A DNA stretch of 64,000 bases from Massilia sp. TS11 (lineage in GTDB: Bacteria > Pseudomonadota > Gammaproteobacteria > Burkholderiales > Burkholderiaceae_D). The position numbers and the translations under genes are program-made. Location of the stretch: positions 186,001 to 250,000 of the forward strand of contig NZ_JAKLTS010000006.1 in NCBI RefSeq assembly GCF_022012445.1, in the 5' to 3' direction. The notes under the pieces were generated by a model, which was not told the origin of the DNA, did not search any database, and was given only the letters and a program-made list of their open reading frames with translations. This document shows positions 45,761 through 55,559 of the stretch, in pieces; position 1 is the first letter of the stretch; each line of letters opens with the position of its first letter.

Positions 45761-46474
45761 TCAGCGCTCCTTGAGCTTGTACAGCACGTCGACCGTGATG
45801 CTCAGCTTCTGCGGCGCAATGAAGGTCGGCAGCCCGCTGCGCCGGCTCTCGACCGGGGCGCCGCCGCGCCCCTCGAACGCGGTCGACAGGCCGAACGCGT
45901 AGGTCAGATTCTTCAGGGGCTGGGCGGAAATGCCGCCGACGCCTGCGATCTTGCGACCGAGGCCGCTTGCCATGTCTTCCGCCTTGGCCTGGGCATCGGC
46001 GATGGCCTCGGCCATCATCTCCTTTTCAATGCGCTTGCGGTCGTCGCGGCTGAAGGCGACGCCGAAGCCATCGATATTGGCCAGCTTCAGCAGGCCGGCG
46101 ACCAGGCCGTCCCATTTGCTCAGATCGCGAATCGTCAGGTGCACCGAACAGATCGTCTCGGGGATCACTTCGCCGGGGACATTGGTGCGCTTGTTGCGCC
46201 GCCGGATCGACTGCATCTCGATGCCGGCCGCATCCAGCTCCAGCGCCGCATACACGTCCTTGAGTTCGGCCATGCGCGTTTCCACGATGGTCCAGGCCGC
46301 CGCGGGGTCGGCATCGGTCGACACGATATCGAGATCGATTTCACCGACCGTCGGAATCACGGTCACATTCGCGCTGCCATTCACGTGAATAAACGGATAG
46401 GCGGGCAGTTCCGAGGCTGTGGCAAAGGCCGTCAGTCCGGCAAAGCTCAGCGTCAGCAGGGCGGTCTTCCACAT
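45761..46474 (-). CDS. SIMPL-domain (DUF541) periplasmic protein
   Basis: The 237-residue protein has a signal peptide (MWKTALLTLSFAGLTAFATA) and a SIMPL/DUF541 body: HVNGSANVTVIPTVGEIDLDI at the start and AIADAQAKAEDMASGLGRKI later, the most conserved part. The family includes E. coli YggE, linked to oxidative-stress protection, and is periplasmic or outer-membrane associated. No enzymatic motif is visible. Confidence 0.88.
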   Translation of the reverse strand: MWKTALLTLSFAGLTAFATASELPAYPFIHVNGSANVTVIPTVGEIDLDIVSTDADPAAAWTIVETRMAELKDVYAALELDAAGIEMQSIRRRNKRTNVPGEVIPETICSVHLTIRDLSKWDGLVAGLLKLANIDGFGVAFSRDDRKRIEKEMMAEAIADAQAKAEDMASGLGRKIAGVGGISAQPLKNLTYAFGLSTAFEGRGGAPVESRRSGLPTFIAPQKLSITVDVLYKLKER

Positions 46475-46604
46475 CGGGTGTCTCCGGAGAATGTGCGGCT
46501 TGCCAGTCTAGCATCATTACAGGCCTGTCCCAAGGGCGGCAATGAGCCGATAGTGGAAGAAATTCAGCTGAGGCTGGAACACAAGGCGGCGCGCCGCCCG
46601 CATC

Positions 46605-48017
46605 ATGCGGCCCATGATGACTTCGCTGCTGCGCCATGTGCGCGCCCTCGAGCCGGGTTTCTTCCGGCGCTTCTTCGCGCTCGGCTGGCCGATCTCGGCC
46701 CAGCTGATGCTGGCCTCCTCGCTGGCCCTGGTCGATGTGCTGATGGTGGCCGCGCTCGGCGCCACGGCGGTCGCGGCGGTCGGGCTGGCGGGCAAATTCT
46801 TTTTCATCGTGATTCTGATGATCTCGGGCGTGGCCAGCGGCGGCGCCACCCTGGCGGCCCAGTATGTCGGCGCGCGCGACGCGGCCGGTGTGCGCCGCGT
46901 GCTGGCTATTTCCCTGGTGGCCGGCTGGCTGGCGGCGCTGCCGTTCACGCTGGCCACGGCCTGGATGCCGCAGCAGATCATGGGCTGGTTTTCCGACGAT
47001 GTCGAGCTGGTGCGCCTGGGCGCGCAGTTCCTGCGCCTGAGCGCCCCTTTCCACCTGCTCATGGCGACCGTGGCCGTGATCGCGGCCGTGCTGCGCGTCT
47101 ACGGCAAGGCCACGCTGCCGATGCTGGTCGGGGTGCTGGCCGTGGGCCTGAATACCGTGCTCAACTACTTTCTGATCTTCGGCCACGCCGGCGCGCCCCA
47201 GCTCGGGGTGGCCGGCGCGGCCCTGGCCACGCTGACGGCCAAGTGTGTCGAATGCGCGGTCCTGATCGCGCTGATCTATTACGCGAAGTCGCCAATCTGC
47301 CTGAGCCTGGCCGAGTTTCGCGCGGCCTTCCGCCCGGACGAGGTGCGCCGCTTCCTGCGCCAGAGCGTGCCGCTGGTGCTCAATGAAATCGTATTCGCCG
47401 GCGGCATGTTCGGCTTCAGCGTGATCTATGGCCATATGGGCACGGTGCAGCTGGCCTCGACCACCCTGATGGGGCCGATCGAGGGCCTGAGTATCGACCT
47501 GTTCATCGGCTTTACCACGGCCGCCGCAGTGATGATCGCCACCGCCCTCGGCGCGCGCGACTTCGCTGCGGCCAAGCGCCATGCGCTGGTGCTGGCGGCC
47601 GTGGTCACCGGCGCGACGCTCGTGTTCGGCTTGCTGATGGCGGCGCTACGCACGCCGATCCTGTCGCTGTTCGGCAAGGTCGAGCCGGAGGTGCTGGCGC
47701 TCGCGCATCAGCTGTTCTTCATTGTCTGCTTCACGCTCTGGCTGCGTCTGTACAACGTGGTGGCCTGCGTCAGCATTCTGCGCAGCGGTGGCGAGGTGCG
47801 CTACACCTTGTATGTCGACATGGTCGTGGTCTGGCTGCTGGTGCTGCCGCTGACGGCCTACACTGGCCTGGTCCTGCACTGGCCGCTGAGCTGGGTGTTC
47901 GCGCTGGCCATCGGCGGCGAGGCCCTGTGCAAGGCGCCGGCCTATACGCTGCGCATCCTGCAGCGCCGCTGGCTGCGCAGTCTGGTCATGCATACGCCGC
48001 AGACGCTTGCCCACTAA
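46605..48017 (+). CDS. MATE-family multidrug efflux transporter
   Basis: The 470-residue protein has 12 predicted helices in two related halves. The first half holds GWPISAQLMLASSLALVDVLMVAALG and GVASGGATLAAQYVGARDA; the second holds VPLVLNEIVFAGGMF and ATALGARDFAAAKRHA, typical of MATE exporters that use Na or H gradients to expel cationic drugs. ATGs at 46614 and 46617 are alternative starts. It is divergent from the SIMPL gene with 130 bp between. Confidence 0.92.
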   Translation: MRPMMTSLLRHVRALEPGFFRRFFALGWPISAQLMLASSLALVDVLMVAALGATAVAAVGLAGKFFFIVILMISGVASGGATLAAQYVGARDAAGVRRVLAISLVAGWLAALPFTLATAWMPQQIMGWFSDDVELVRLGAQFLRLSAPFHLLMATVAVIAAVLRVYGKATLPMLVGVLAVGLNTVLNYFLIFGHAGAPQLGVAGAALATLTAKCVECAVLIALIYYAKSPICLSLAEFRAAFRPDEVRRFLRQSVPLVLNEIVFAGGMFGFSVIYGHMGTVQLASTTLMGPIEGLSIDLFIGFTTAAAVMIATALGARDFAAAKRHALVLAAVVTGATLVFGLLMAALRTPILSLFGKVEPEVLALAHQLFFIVCFTLWLRLYNVVACVSILRSGGEVRYTLYVDMVVVWLLVLPLTAYTGLVLHWPLSWVFALAIGGEALCKAPAYTLRILQRRWLRSLVMHTPQTLAH

Positions 48018-48096
48018 ATTCGCGACAAAGTTGGGACAAAAAGACGCTTAACAGCGTTCTAGACTGTCGGCTTGACATTATTGGAAAGTGCCAACC

Positions 48097-49317
48097 ATGA
48101 ACCATCCGATTGTGCTCGGTCCCGCCATCGGCAGCCCTGGCGTGACCAGCTATGCTTCGATTCAGACCCTGTTCATCGCCTATCTGGGCCGTCCGGCCGA
48201 TATGCTGGCGATGGAATACTGGGCTGGCAAATTCGCCAGCGCGCGCAGCCTCGACGCCCTGCAGTCGGCGCTGGCCAATGACGGCAGCTTCATCATGGCC
48301 TCGGGCAATACGCCGCTGGGCATGATCAAGACCATCTACCAGAACAGCTTCGGCCATGCGCCGACGGCCGAGGCCCTGACCTACTGGGGCGCTCAGCTCA
48401 ACAGCGGCGCGGTGACGGCCAGCACGCTCGGCGCCAGCATCGTGGCGGCCGCCAGCGGCACGGACGGCACCGCCATGCGCGAAAAGCTGATCGCCGCCAG
48501 CGCGTTCGACAGCTTCTGGCAGACCACCGGCGGCCTCGACACCAACGATATGCTGGCCCTGGTCGGCGGCTCGGGCCGCTGGCTCGGCCCGGTGCACGAT
48601 AGCGCCAGCCTGAGCACGGCCCTGTCGCAGCTGTCCGATATGTTCACCAATATTCCGGACGTGGTCATCCAGCCGGCGGGCAGCGCGGCCGTCACGACGG
48701 CGGCCCAGGGCAGCCTGAGCGGCTTCACCTTCGGCGACATCCTCAGCGGCGTGGGCCCGGCCATGTCGAGCGGCGTGCAGGCCCTGTATGTGGCCTACTT
48801 TGGGCGCCCGGCCGATATCGGCGGCCTCAATTTCTGGAGCACGGTGGCCGCGCGCACCCATTCGCTCGATGCGGTCCAGTCGGGCATCGCGGGCTCTTCG
48901 GAATTCACGTCCAACCACCTGAGCACGGCGCAGATGGTCAACCAGATCTATCAGAACGCCTTTGCGCGGCCGGCCGATGTGGGCGGGCTCAGCTACTGGA
49001 CCGGCCTCGTCAACGAGGGCAAGCTCAGCGTCAACAATCTGGGCGGCGCCATCATGGCCGGCGCCCAGGGCGGCGATGCCCTGGTCCTGCGCGACAAGCT
49101 GGTGGCGGCGAATGCCTTCGATATGTATCTGCAGACCAGCAATGCGGACGAGGTGCTGAATCCGGCCTTGTTCCTCAGCGATATGCACAACTGGCTGGGC
49201 CGCGTGCACGACGACGCCTCGATGATCAGCCAGATCGCCACGCTCGATAACGGCGACCTCATGTACCCGGCCGTGCTGCCGGAGATCGTCGGCCAGCCGT
49301 CCATCGTCCACGTGTGA
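48097..49317 (+). CDS. DUF4214-repeat protein 1 (probable secreted/surface protein)
   Basis: The 406-residue acidic, Ala/Ser/Gly-rich protein has no Sec signal. It contains four copies of a module with consensus [LI]Y-x-A-[YF]-x-GRPAD-x-GGL-x-YW: near residues 24 (LFIAYLGRPAD), 83 (IYQNSFGHAPT), 229 (LYVAYFGRPAD) and 286 (IYQNAFARPAD). Each pair is followed by REKL/RDKLVAANAFD. DUF4214 occurs in proteins exported by type I systems and in surface-layer-like or RTX proteins. Start ATG 48097 has GGAAAG upstream. A related gene follows 69 bp later. Confidence 0.85.
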   Translation: MNHPIVLGPAIGSPGVTSYASIQTLFIAYLGRPADMLAMEYWAGKFASARSLDALQSALANDGSFIMASGNTPLGMIKTIYQNSFGHAPTAEALTYWGAQLNSGAVTASTLGASIVAAASGTDGTAMREKLIAASAFDSFWQTTGGLDTNDMLALVGGSGRWLGPVHDSASLSTALSQLSDMFTNIPDVVIQPAGSAAVTTAAQGSLSGFTFGDILSGVGPAMSSGVQALYVAYFGRPADIGGLNFWSTVAARTHSLDAVQSGIAGSSEFTSNHLSTAQMVNQIYQNAFARPADVGGLSYWTGLVNEGKLSVNNLGGAIMAGAQGGDALVLRDKLVAANAFDMYLQTSNADEVLNPALFLSDMHNWLGRVHDDASMISQIATLDNGDLMYPAVLPEIVGQPSIVHV

Positions 49318-49386
49318 TCGCGGACACATTTATAAATCGATAAGTTTTCCATCATGCTCAGTCCGATGCCTTTGGGAGACTGAGCT

Positions 49387-50562
49387 GTGGCAAATCCTTT
49401 CGCGCCCCTGCAGCTGGCGGCCTTGCCGCTGCCAGCGGCCTTCAATCTGCTGCACCTGGCCTATCTCGGCCGGCCGACGGATCCTGAGGCGATTGCCCAG
49501 CTGACCCGGCTCGCCGCGCGCGACGGCGCGGCGCTCTGGCTGGCCAAGCTGCAAAGCGGGCTGGCCCAGGAGCTGGGCCTGACGCCGGCCGCCCTGGTCG
49601 ACAAACTCTACTGGAACAGCTTCGGCCGCCACGCGGAAAGCGCGGCGATCAGCTATTGGAGCGGCCTGCTCGCCAGCGGCGAGCTCAGCCTCGACAGCCT
49701 GGCCAGCAGTATTTTCCGCGCCGCCGGCGCCGACGATCTGCGCGCGCTGGCGAGCAAATTGCTGGCCCTCGATGCCTTCAATACGGGCTGGCAAGTGAAT
49801 GCCGCCAGCGCGAATCTGGCCTACCTCAGCGTGGCCAGCCATGCGCTCGACTGGTTCGCTGCCGTGCATGACGGCGCCAGCCTGAGCACGGCCCTGCAGA
49901 GCCTGAACCAGACCGTCGCCTACACGCCGCCGCCGCCCTGGGTGCCGAATCAGCAGCCGGGCTGGAGCTTTGCGAATGGCATCGGCGCACGCCTGGCCGC
50001 GCCGGGCGGGGAGGGCGCGGCCAGCGTGGTCCAGGCCGAGTATCTGGCCTGGCTCGGGCGGCCGGCCGACGCCGGCGGGCTGGCCTACTGGATGGGACGC
50101 CTGAACGCGGGCGAGAGCGTGCATGCGCTCGAACAGGGCCTGCTCGCCTCGGCCGAATATGCGCAGGCCAGCGCCGCCCAATCCCTGCCCCAGCGGATCA
50201 ACGACATCTATCTGCATGCCTTTGGCCGGCCGGCCGATGCGGGCGGCCTGCTGTACTGGGCCGACCAGCTCCAGCATGGCCAGTTCAGTCAGGCCGAACT
50301 GGGCAGCGCGATCCTGGCCAGCGCCAGCGGCGCCGACGCCTTTGCACTGCGCGACAAACTGGTCGCCGCCAATGCCATGAGCCTGTATGCCCAGCTGGCG
50401 GCCAGCGCGCCGCCCGAGGGGGCCGTGCGCGCCGCCTGGCTGGCTCAGGTGACGGATGACGCCAGCATGGCCGTGAGCGTCGGCGCCCTCGCCGATGGCC
50501 AGGCTGGCGGGCCGGTCGTGGTCACGGGGGTGGCGCCGCCCGCACCGGCCCTCGGCCTGTGA
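49387..50562 (+). CDS. DUF4214-repeat protein 2 (paralogue of the preceding gene)
   Basis: The 391-residue product starts at GTG 49387 with GGGAGA upstream. It has the same architecture as protein 1: modules near residue 20 (LHLAYLGRPTD), 76 (LYWNSFGRHAE), 217 (EYLAWLGRPAD) and 275 (IYLHAFGRPAD), with ALRDKLVAANAMS after the last. A Pro-rich linker (YTPPPPWVPN) separates the halves. The first two modules are the more degenerate, as in protein 1, so the pair probably arose by gene duplication. No signal peptide or enzymatic motif is seen. Probably a secreted or surface scaffold. Confidence 0.83.
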   Translation: MANPFAPLQLAALPLPAAFNLLHLAYLGRPTDPEAIAQLTRLAARDGAALWLAKLQSGLAQELGLTPAALVDKLYWNSFGRHAESAAISYWSGLLASGELSLDSLASSIFRAAGADDLRALASKLLALDAFNTGWQVNAASANLAYLSVASHALDWFAAVHDGASLSTALQSLNQTVAYTPPPPWVPNQQPGWSFANGIGARLAAPGGEGAASVVQAEYLAWLGRPADAGGLAYWMGRLNAGESVHALEQGLLASAEYAQASAAQSLPQRINDIYLHAFGRPADAGGLLYWADQLQHGQFSQAELGSAILASASGADAFALRDKLVAANAMSLYAQLAASAPPEGAVRAAWLAQVTDDASMAVSVGALADGQAGGPVVVTGVAPPAPALGL

Positions 50563-50618
50563 GCGGGAATCGGTAATCCGCGCCGTTTTTCACCGGCGTC
50601 GGCCTGGGGAGGGGCGGG

Positions 50619-50624
50619 TATAAT
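50619..50624 (+). promoter_or_regulatory. Candidate -10 hexamer TATAAT upstream of ubiE
   Basis: The hexamer lies in GGGTATAATGCC 28 bp before the ubiE ATG. No -35 of good quality is seen at the expected distance. Confidence 0.4.
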
Positions 50625-50651
50625 GCCAGCCATCCTTAAGGGCTGTACACC

Positions 50652-51386
50652 ATGACCAATACCACGCATTTCGGCTACAAGACGGTGGCCGAAGAAGAAA
50701 AAGTTCACGAAGTCGCCAAGGTCTTTCATTCGGTCGCGTCCAAGTACGACGTGATGAACGACCTGATGTCGGCCGGCCTGCACCGCGTCTGGAAGGCCTT
50801 CACGATCGCCAACGCGGCCGTGCGCCCGGGCATGAAGGTGCTCGACATCGCTGGCGGCACCGGCGACCTGAGCAAGGAATTCGTCAAGCAGGCCGGTCCC
50901 ACGGGCGAAGTCTGGCTCACCGATATCAACGAGTCGATGCTGCGCGTGGGCCGCGACCGCCTCTTGAACCTGGGCCGCGTGACCCCCACCTTGCTGTGCG
51001 ACGCCGAGAAGCTGCCCTTCCCGGACAATTATTTCGACCGCGTCAGCGTGGCCTTTGGCCTGCGCAATATGACGCACAAGGACCTGGCGCTGAAGGAAAT
51101 GCAGCGCGTCCTCAAGCCGGGCGGCAAGCTGCTGGTGCTGGAGTTTTCCAAGGTGGCGGCGCCGCTGCAGAAACCGTATGACCTGTATTCCTTCTCGGTC
51201 CTGCCCTGGCTCGGGCAGAAGATCGCCGGCGATGCGGAATCCTACCGCTATCTGGCCGAGTCGATCCGCATGCATCCGGACCAGGAAACCTTGAAGGGCA
51301 TGATGGAAACCGCCGGGTTGGAGCGGGTCCAGTATTTCAATCTGACCGCAGGTGTGGCTGCTCTCCACACGGGTATCAAACTGTAA
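50652..51386 (+). CDS. ubiE: Ubiquinone/menaquinone C-methyltransferase
   Basis: The 244-residue SAM-dependent methyltransferase has the UbiE signatures [20 protein letters not shown]-binding [11 protein letters not shown] and [13 protein letters not shown] LTDINESML, and late [17 protein letters not shown]. It methylates the benzoquinol ring in ubiquinone synthesis. It is first in the group ubiE - Tim44-like - ubiJ - ubiB. Confidence 0.97.
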   Translation: MTNTTHFGYKTVAEEEKVHEVAKVFHSVASKYDVMNDLMSAGLHRVWKAFTIANAAVRPGMKVLDIAGGTGDLSKEFVKQAGPTGEVWLTDINESMLRVGRDRLLNLGRVTPTLLCDAEKLPFPDNYFDRVSVAFGLRNMTHKDLALKEMQRVLKPGGKLLVLEFSKVAAPLQKPYDLYSFSVLPWLGQKIAGDAESYRYLAESIRMHPDQETLKGMMETAGLERVQYFNLTAGVAALHTGIKL

Positions 51387-51395
51387 AGGGACACC

Positions 51396-52313
51396 ATGAA
51401 GAAGTTTGTGATCAGCATGCTGTTGGCCGCCACCGCGACCGCGCTGGTGGTCGATGCCGTCGCCAAACCGATGGGCGGCGGCCGCTCAATCGGGCGCCAG
51501 TCGCCCACCGTCACGCGTCAGGCGCCGCAGCCGGCGCCGCAACAGGCGCCGCTGGCCGGCCAGCGTCAGGCCGCCCCGGCCGCTGCCGCGCCGGCCCCGG
51601 CCGCACCGGTCCAGAAGCCGAGCATGTGGAAGGGCGTGCTGGGCGGGGCCCTGCTCGGCCTCGGCCTCGGCGCCCTGTTCTCCAGTCTCGGCATGGGCGC
51701 CGGCATGGCCAATGCGCTCGGCTCGATCCTGATGATCGGCCTGCTGGTGGCCGCCGCCGTCTTCCTGTTCCGTCTGCTGCGCGGTAAATCGCAGCAGGCC
51801 CAGCCGGCTGGCGCTGCGCCCTATGCCTATGGCGCGCCGGCGCCGACGCCGGAAATCGGTTCGCGTCTGGAACCGGCCGCCTTCCAGGGCGGCGCGGCCG
51901 CCGCGGCTGCGGCCCCGGTCAGCGCCCCCTGGGGCGTGCCGGCCGGCTTCGACACCGATGGTTTCCTGCGTGAGGCCAAGGCCAGCTTCCTGCGCATGCA
52001 GGCCGCCTGGGACAAGGGCGACGCCGCCGACCTGCGTGAATTCGTCACGCCCGAAGTCTTCGGCGAACTGCGCCTGCAGCTGCAGGAGCGCGCCGCCGGC
52101 GAGAGCAATTTCACCGACGTCGTCACCCTCAATGCCGAGCTGCTCGGCGTCGAGACCCTGGAGCGCGATTACGTCGCCAGCGTGAAATTCGACGCCACCA
52201 TCAAGCAGTCGGAGAACGGCCCGGCCGAGCCCTTCTGCGAGGTCTGGAACATGACGCGCGCCGTCGCTGGCGGTGGCCGCTGGATTCTGGCGGGCATTCA
52301 GCAGGTGCAATAA
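51396..52313 (+). CDS. Tim44-domain membrane protein
   Basis: The 305-residue protein has a signal-like or membrane N-terminus (MKKFVISMLLAATATALVVDA), a long Pro/Gln/Ala linker (about 30-78), two hydrophobic stretches (GVLGGALLGLGLGALFSSLG and ALGSILMIGLLVAAAVFLF, 82-130), another Ala-rich linker and a C-terminal Tim44/ribosomal L45-like domain (about 185-305, FLREAKASFLRMQAAWDKGD). This domain type also occurs in the mitochondrial import factor Tim44. The bacterial function is unclear; the constant link with ubi genes in betaproteobacteria suggests membrane assembly or lipid binding. It starts nine bases after ubiE. Confidence 0.87.
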   Translation: MKKFVISMLLAATATALVVDAVAKPMGGGRSIGRQSPTVTRQAPQPAPQQAPLAGQRQAAPAAAAPAPAAPVQKPSMWKGVLGGALLGLGLGALFSSLGMGAGMANALGSILMIGLLVAAAVFLFRLLRGKSQQAQPAGAAPYAYGAPAPTPEIGSRLEPAAFQGGAAAAAAAPVSAPWGVPAGFDTDGFLREAKASFLRMQAAWDKGDAADLREFVTPEVFGELRLQLQERAAGESNFTDVVTLNAELLGVETLERDYVASVKFDATIKQSENGPAEPFCEVWNMTRAVAGGGRWILAGIQQVQ

Positions 52314-52343
52314 GCCAGCCCTGCCTGCATGGTAAGATCAAGG

Positions 52344-52373
52344 CCGCTCGGATTTCCGGGCGGTTTTGTTTTT
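52344..52373 (+). terminator. Intrinsic terminator between the Tim44-like gene and ubiJ
   Basis: Stem CCGCTCGG / CCGGGCGG with loop ATTT (52344-52363, one G-U pair) followed by TTTTGTTTTT. It lies 31 bp after the Tim44-like stop and only 14 bp before ubiJ, so it may limit read-through into ubiJ-ubiB. Confidence 0.75.
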
Positions 52374-52386
52374 CAGGAAGCACTTC

Positions 52387-52983
52387 ATGGCGATTCCCCT
52401 TCCCGATCCGTCCGCGCCGGCCGCGGCGGTCATCAATCACCTGCTGGCGCAGGAAGCCTGGGCGCGCGCGGCCCTGGTCCCGCATGCCGGCAAGATCGCC
52501 TGCATCGACGCGGGCGCCACGGCGCTGCATCTGCGCGTCGGCGCCGATGGCCTGCTGGTGGCGGACGCGGGCGTGGCCGCCGTCACCATCCGTCTCAAGC
52601 TGGCCGATCTGCCCTTGATCCTGCAGAACCGTGAGCGCGCCTTCTCGTATGTGAAAGTCGAAGGCGACGCCGAGTTCGCCAATGCGATCTCGGCCGTGGC
52701 CCAGGGTCTGCGCTGGGAAGCCGAGCACGACCTCGAGCCTTGGCTCGGTCCGCTGTTGGCGACACGGGTGGTGGCCGGTGCGCGTGGCGCCGTCGAGACC
52801 GCCAAACAGACCCAGCAGAAGCTGGCCGAGAACCTGGCCGAATATTTCCTCGAGGAGCAGCCGCTGCTGGTGCGCCCGGCCGCGGTGGACGGCTATGGCG
52901 GCGAGATCGCGCGCCTGCGCGACGACGTCGAACGCATGGACAAGCGCATCGCCGCGCTGGAACGGAAACTGGCCGCCTCATGA
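52387..52983 (+). CDS. ubiJ: Ubiquinone biosynthesis accessory factor UbiJ (SCP2-like)
   Basis: The 198-residue protein has an N-terminal SCP2-like lipid-binding domain (residues about 15-110, [28 protein letters not shown]) and a C-terminal helical/coiled-coil end ([20 protein letters not shown]). UbiJ organises the soluble ubiquinone synthesis complex. Start ATG 52387 has AGGAAG upstream. The stop overlaps ubiB by four bases (ATGA). Confidence 0.92.
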   Translation: MAIPLPDPSAPAAAVINHLLAQEAWARAALVPHAGKIACIDAGATALHLRVGADGLLVADAGVAAVTIRLKLADLPLILQNRERAFSYVKVEGDAEFANAISAVAQGLRWEAEHDLEPWLGPLLATRVVAGARGAVETAKQTQQKLAENLAEYFLEEQPLLVRPAAVDGYGGEIARLRDDVERMDKRIAALERKLAAS

Positions 52984-54545
52984 TTCTGAAATTCGTCCGT
53001 CTCGCCAAGATTTTGCGTGTGGCCATCAAGTATGGCCTCGACGATCTGCTGATTTCGGCCCTTCCGGTGCCGCGCACGCGCAAGCTGTTCACGCGCCTGT
53101 TCTTCTGGCGCAGCTTGCATGCGCCGCGTGGCGAGCGCCTGCGCATGGCGCTCGAGGAACTGGGGCCGATCTTCGTGAAATTCGGCCAGGTGCTGTCGAC
53201 GCGGCGCGACCTGATGCCACCCGATATCGCCGACGAGCTGGCGCGCCTGCAGGACCGCGTGCCGCCCTTCGATTCCGAACTCGCGATTGCCCAGATCACG
53301 CGCTCGCTCGGCGCCCATCCGGAGCAGCTGTTCGCCAGCTTCGAACGCACGCCCGTGGCCTCGGCCTCGATCGCCCAGGTGCACTTCGCGCGCCTCAAGG
53401 ACGGCAAGGATGTGGCCGTCAAAGTGCTGCGCCCCGGCATGAAGGAAGTGATCGACCACGACCTGGCCCTGATGCATCTGGCGGCCGAGTTCGTCAGCCG
53501 CGTGTGGGCCGACGCCAAGCGCCTCAAGCCGCGCGAAGTGGTGGCCGAGTTCGACAAATACCTGCACGACGAACTCGACCTGATGCGCGAGGCGGCCAAT
53601 GCCAGCCAGCTGCGCCGCAACTTCGCCGACTCGCGCTTGCTGCTGGTGCCCGAGATGTACTGGGACTACTGCTCCTCGAACGTGATCGTGATGGAGCGCA
53701 TGCATGGCATTCCGATTTCCCAGATCGACCGCCTGGCGGCCGAGGGCGTCGACCTGAAAAAGCTGTCGAGCGACGGCGTCGAGATTTTCTTCACCCAGGT
53801 GTTCCGCGACGGTTTCTTCCACGCCGATATGCACCCGGGGAATATCCTGGTGTCGATCGATCCGGCCAGCTTCGGCCGCTACATCGCGCTCGACTTCGGC
53901 ATCGTCGGCACCCTGAACGATTTCGACAAGGACTACCTGTCGCAGAATTTCCTGGCTTTCTTCCGGCGCGACTACAAGCGCGTGGCCGAGGCCCACATCG
54001 AATCCGGCTGGGCCCCGCCCGAGACCCGCGTCGACGAGCTCGAGGCGGCCGTGCGCGCCTGCTGCGAACCGATCTTCGACCGCCCGCTGAAAGACATCTC
54101 CTTCGGCCAGGTGCTGCTGCGTCTGTTCCAGACCTCGCGCCGCTTCAATGTCGAGGTCCAGCCCCAGCTCGTGCTGCTGCAGAAGACCCTGCTCAATATC
54201 GAAGGCCTGGGGCGCCAGCTCGATCCCGACCTCGACCTGTGGAAGACGGCCAAGCCCTATCTGGAACGCTGGATGGCCGAGCAGGTCGGCCTGCCCGGCA
54301 TGATGGAGCGTCTGAAGGCCGAGGCGCCGCGCTTTACCCACATCATTCCGCAGCTGCCGCGCATGGTGCACCGCGCGCTGCAGCAGGCGGCCGCACCGCG
54401 CCGCGATGAAGCCGAGCTGATCAAGGTGCTGATCGGCGAGCAGCAGCGCACCAACCGCCTGCTGGCCTTCATTGCCGTGTTCGTGGCCACCTTCGTCATC
54501 GGTCTGGTCGGCGCCCAGATTTACTTCCGCTATTACCACGGATGA
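52980..54545 (+). CDS. ubiB: Ubiquinone biosynthesis regulatory kinase-like protein UbiB
   Basis: The 521-residue ABC1/ADCK-type atypical kinase has the KxGQ region [16 protein letters not shown], the Ala-rich loop [18 protein letters not shown], catalytic HADMHPGNI and metal-binding ALDFGIVG. A hydrophobic C-terminal segment ([23 protein letters not shown] is its extent) anchors it in the inner membrane. It is needed for ubiquinone synthesis, probably to extract or present lipid intermediates. It is coupled to ubiJ upstream and overlaps the downstream methyltransferase start by ATGA. Confidence 0.95.
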   Translation: MILKFVRLAKILRVAIKYGLDDLLISALPVPRTRKLFTRLFFWRSLHAPRGERLRMALEELGPIFVKFGQVLSTRRDLMPPDIADELARLQDRVPPFDSELAIAQITRSLGAHPEQLFASFERTPVASASIAQVHFARLKDGKDVAVKVLRPGMKEVIDHDLALMHLAAEFVSRVWADAKRLKPREVVAEFDKYLHDELDLMREAANASQLRRNFADSRLLLVPEMYWDYCSSNVIVMERMHGIPISQIDRLAAEGVDLKKLSSDGVEIFFTQVFRDGFFHADMHPGNILVSIDPASFGRYIALDFGIVGTLNDFDKDYLSQNFLAFFRRDYKRVAEAHIESGWAPPETRVDELEAAVRACCEPIFDRPLKDISFGQVLLRLFQTSRRFNVEVQPQLVLLQKTLLNIEGLGRQLDPDLDLWKTAKPYLERWMAEQVGLPGMMERLKAEAPRFTHIIPQLPRMVHRALQQAAAPRRDEAELIKVLIGEQQRTNRLLAFIAVFVATFVIGLVGAQIYFRYYHG

Positions 54546-55135
54546 GTGATTTCGCCAGCCGCGACCCGCGCGATCCGGCCTTCTGGGACGAGCGTTTCGC
54601 GCGCGGCTTCACGCCCTGGGACCGCGGCGCCGTGCCGGCCGATCTGCAGCGCTTCGCCGCCACCGAGGCCCCGCTGCGCACCCTGATTCCCGGCTGTGGC
54701 ACGGCCTGGGAACTCGATTATCTGTGCGCGCTCGGCTGGGAGGTCGACGCCATCGATTTCGCGCCCGAGGCGGTGGCGCAGGCGCGCGCCCGCCACCCGC
54801 GCTGGGCCGTGCGTCTGCACGAGGCCGATTTTTTCGCCTGGCAGCCGGCCGCGCCGCTCGAGCTGATCTACGAACGCGCCTTCCTGTGCGCCATGCCGCG
54901 CGCGCGCTGGCCCGAGGTGGTGGCGCGCTGGGCGGCCCTGCTGCCGCCGGGCGGCCAGCTCGCTGGTTTCTTCTTCTTCGATGCAGCGCCCAAAGGCCCG
55001 CCGTTCGGGGCCGATCCGGCCGTCCTGCAGGCGCTGCTGCAGCCTCACTTCAGGCTGGAGGAGGATGGGCCCGTGGCCGATTCGATTCCTGTGTTCGCAG
55101 GCAAGGAGCGCTGGCAGCGCTGGCGCCGCCGCTAG
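54542..55135 (+). CDS. TPMT-family SAM-dependent methyltransferase
   Basis: The 197-residue protein resembles thiopurine S-methyltransferase-like enzymes: [16 protein letters not shown] near the N-terminus, the SAM motif [14 protein letters not shown], then [11 protein letters not shown] and [12 protein letters not shown]. Bacterial members methylate thiols, selenium or tellurium compounds; the true substrate is unknown. It overlaps ubiB by four bases and so probably belongs to the same transcript. Confidence 0.87.
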   Translation: MSDFASRDPRDPAFWDERFARGFTPWDRGAVPADLQRFAATEAPLRTLIPGCGTAWELDYLCALGWEVDAIDFAPEAVAQARARHPRWAVRLHEADFFAWQPAAPLELIYERAFLCAMPRARWPEVVARWAALLPPGGQLAGFFFFDAAPKGPPFGADPAVLQALLQPHFRLEEDGPVADSIPVFAGKERWQRWRRR

Positions 55136-55162
55136 GGACGGCGCGCGCGGACAGCTTGCAGC

Positions 55163-55483
55163 TCAGGCGACGACGACGGCGGTGCCGCTGGCCGAGACCA
55201 TCAGCATGCCATTGCGCTCGCCCAGCACTTCGTAGTCGAGGTCGACGCCGACGACGGCGTTCGCCCCCAGGGCCTGGGCGCGCTGCTGCAGTTCTTCGAG
55301 CGCGATGTCGCGCGCCCGCTGCAGTTCGCGCTCATAGGTGGCCGAGCGCCCGCCGACCAGGTCGCGGATGCTGGCGAACAGGTCCTTGAACAGATTGGCC
55401 CCGAGGATGGCTTCGCCGGTGACGATGCCGCAGTAGCGGGTGATGGTCTGGCCTTGCAGGCTGGGCGTGGTGCTGACGATCAT
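55163..55483 (-). CDS. YbjQ-family heavy-metal-binding-domain protein
   Basis: The 106-residue protein starts [34 protein letters not shown] and ends with [15 protein letters not shown], the full UPF0145/YbjQ pattern. These form pentameric rings and are described as putative heavy-metal binding, but the biological role is unknown. The start at 55483 has CAGGAG upstream. It is convergent to the methyltransferase, 27 bp apart. Confidence 0.9.
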   Translation of the reverse strand: MIVSTTPSLQGQTITRYCGIVTGEAILGANLFKDLFASIRDLVGGRSATYERELQRARDIALEELQQRAQALGANAVVGVDLDYEVLGERNGMLMVSASGTAVVVA

Positions 55484-55559
55484 GCTGGCTCTCCTGAGTG
55501 AAAGTGAGCGCAGTGTGCCCGTCGGCGCGGCGCGGCGAAACGGCAATGTGGGGCCGTTT

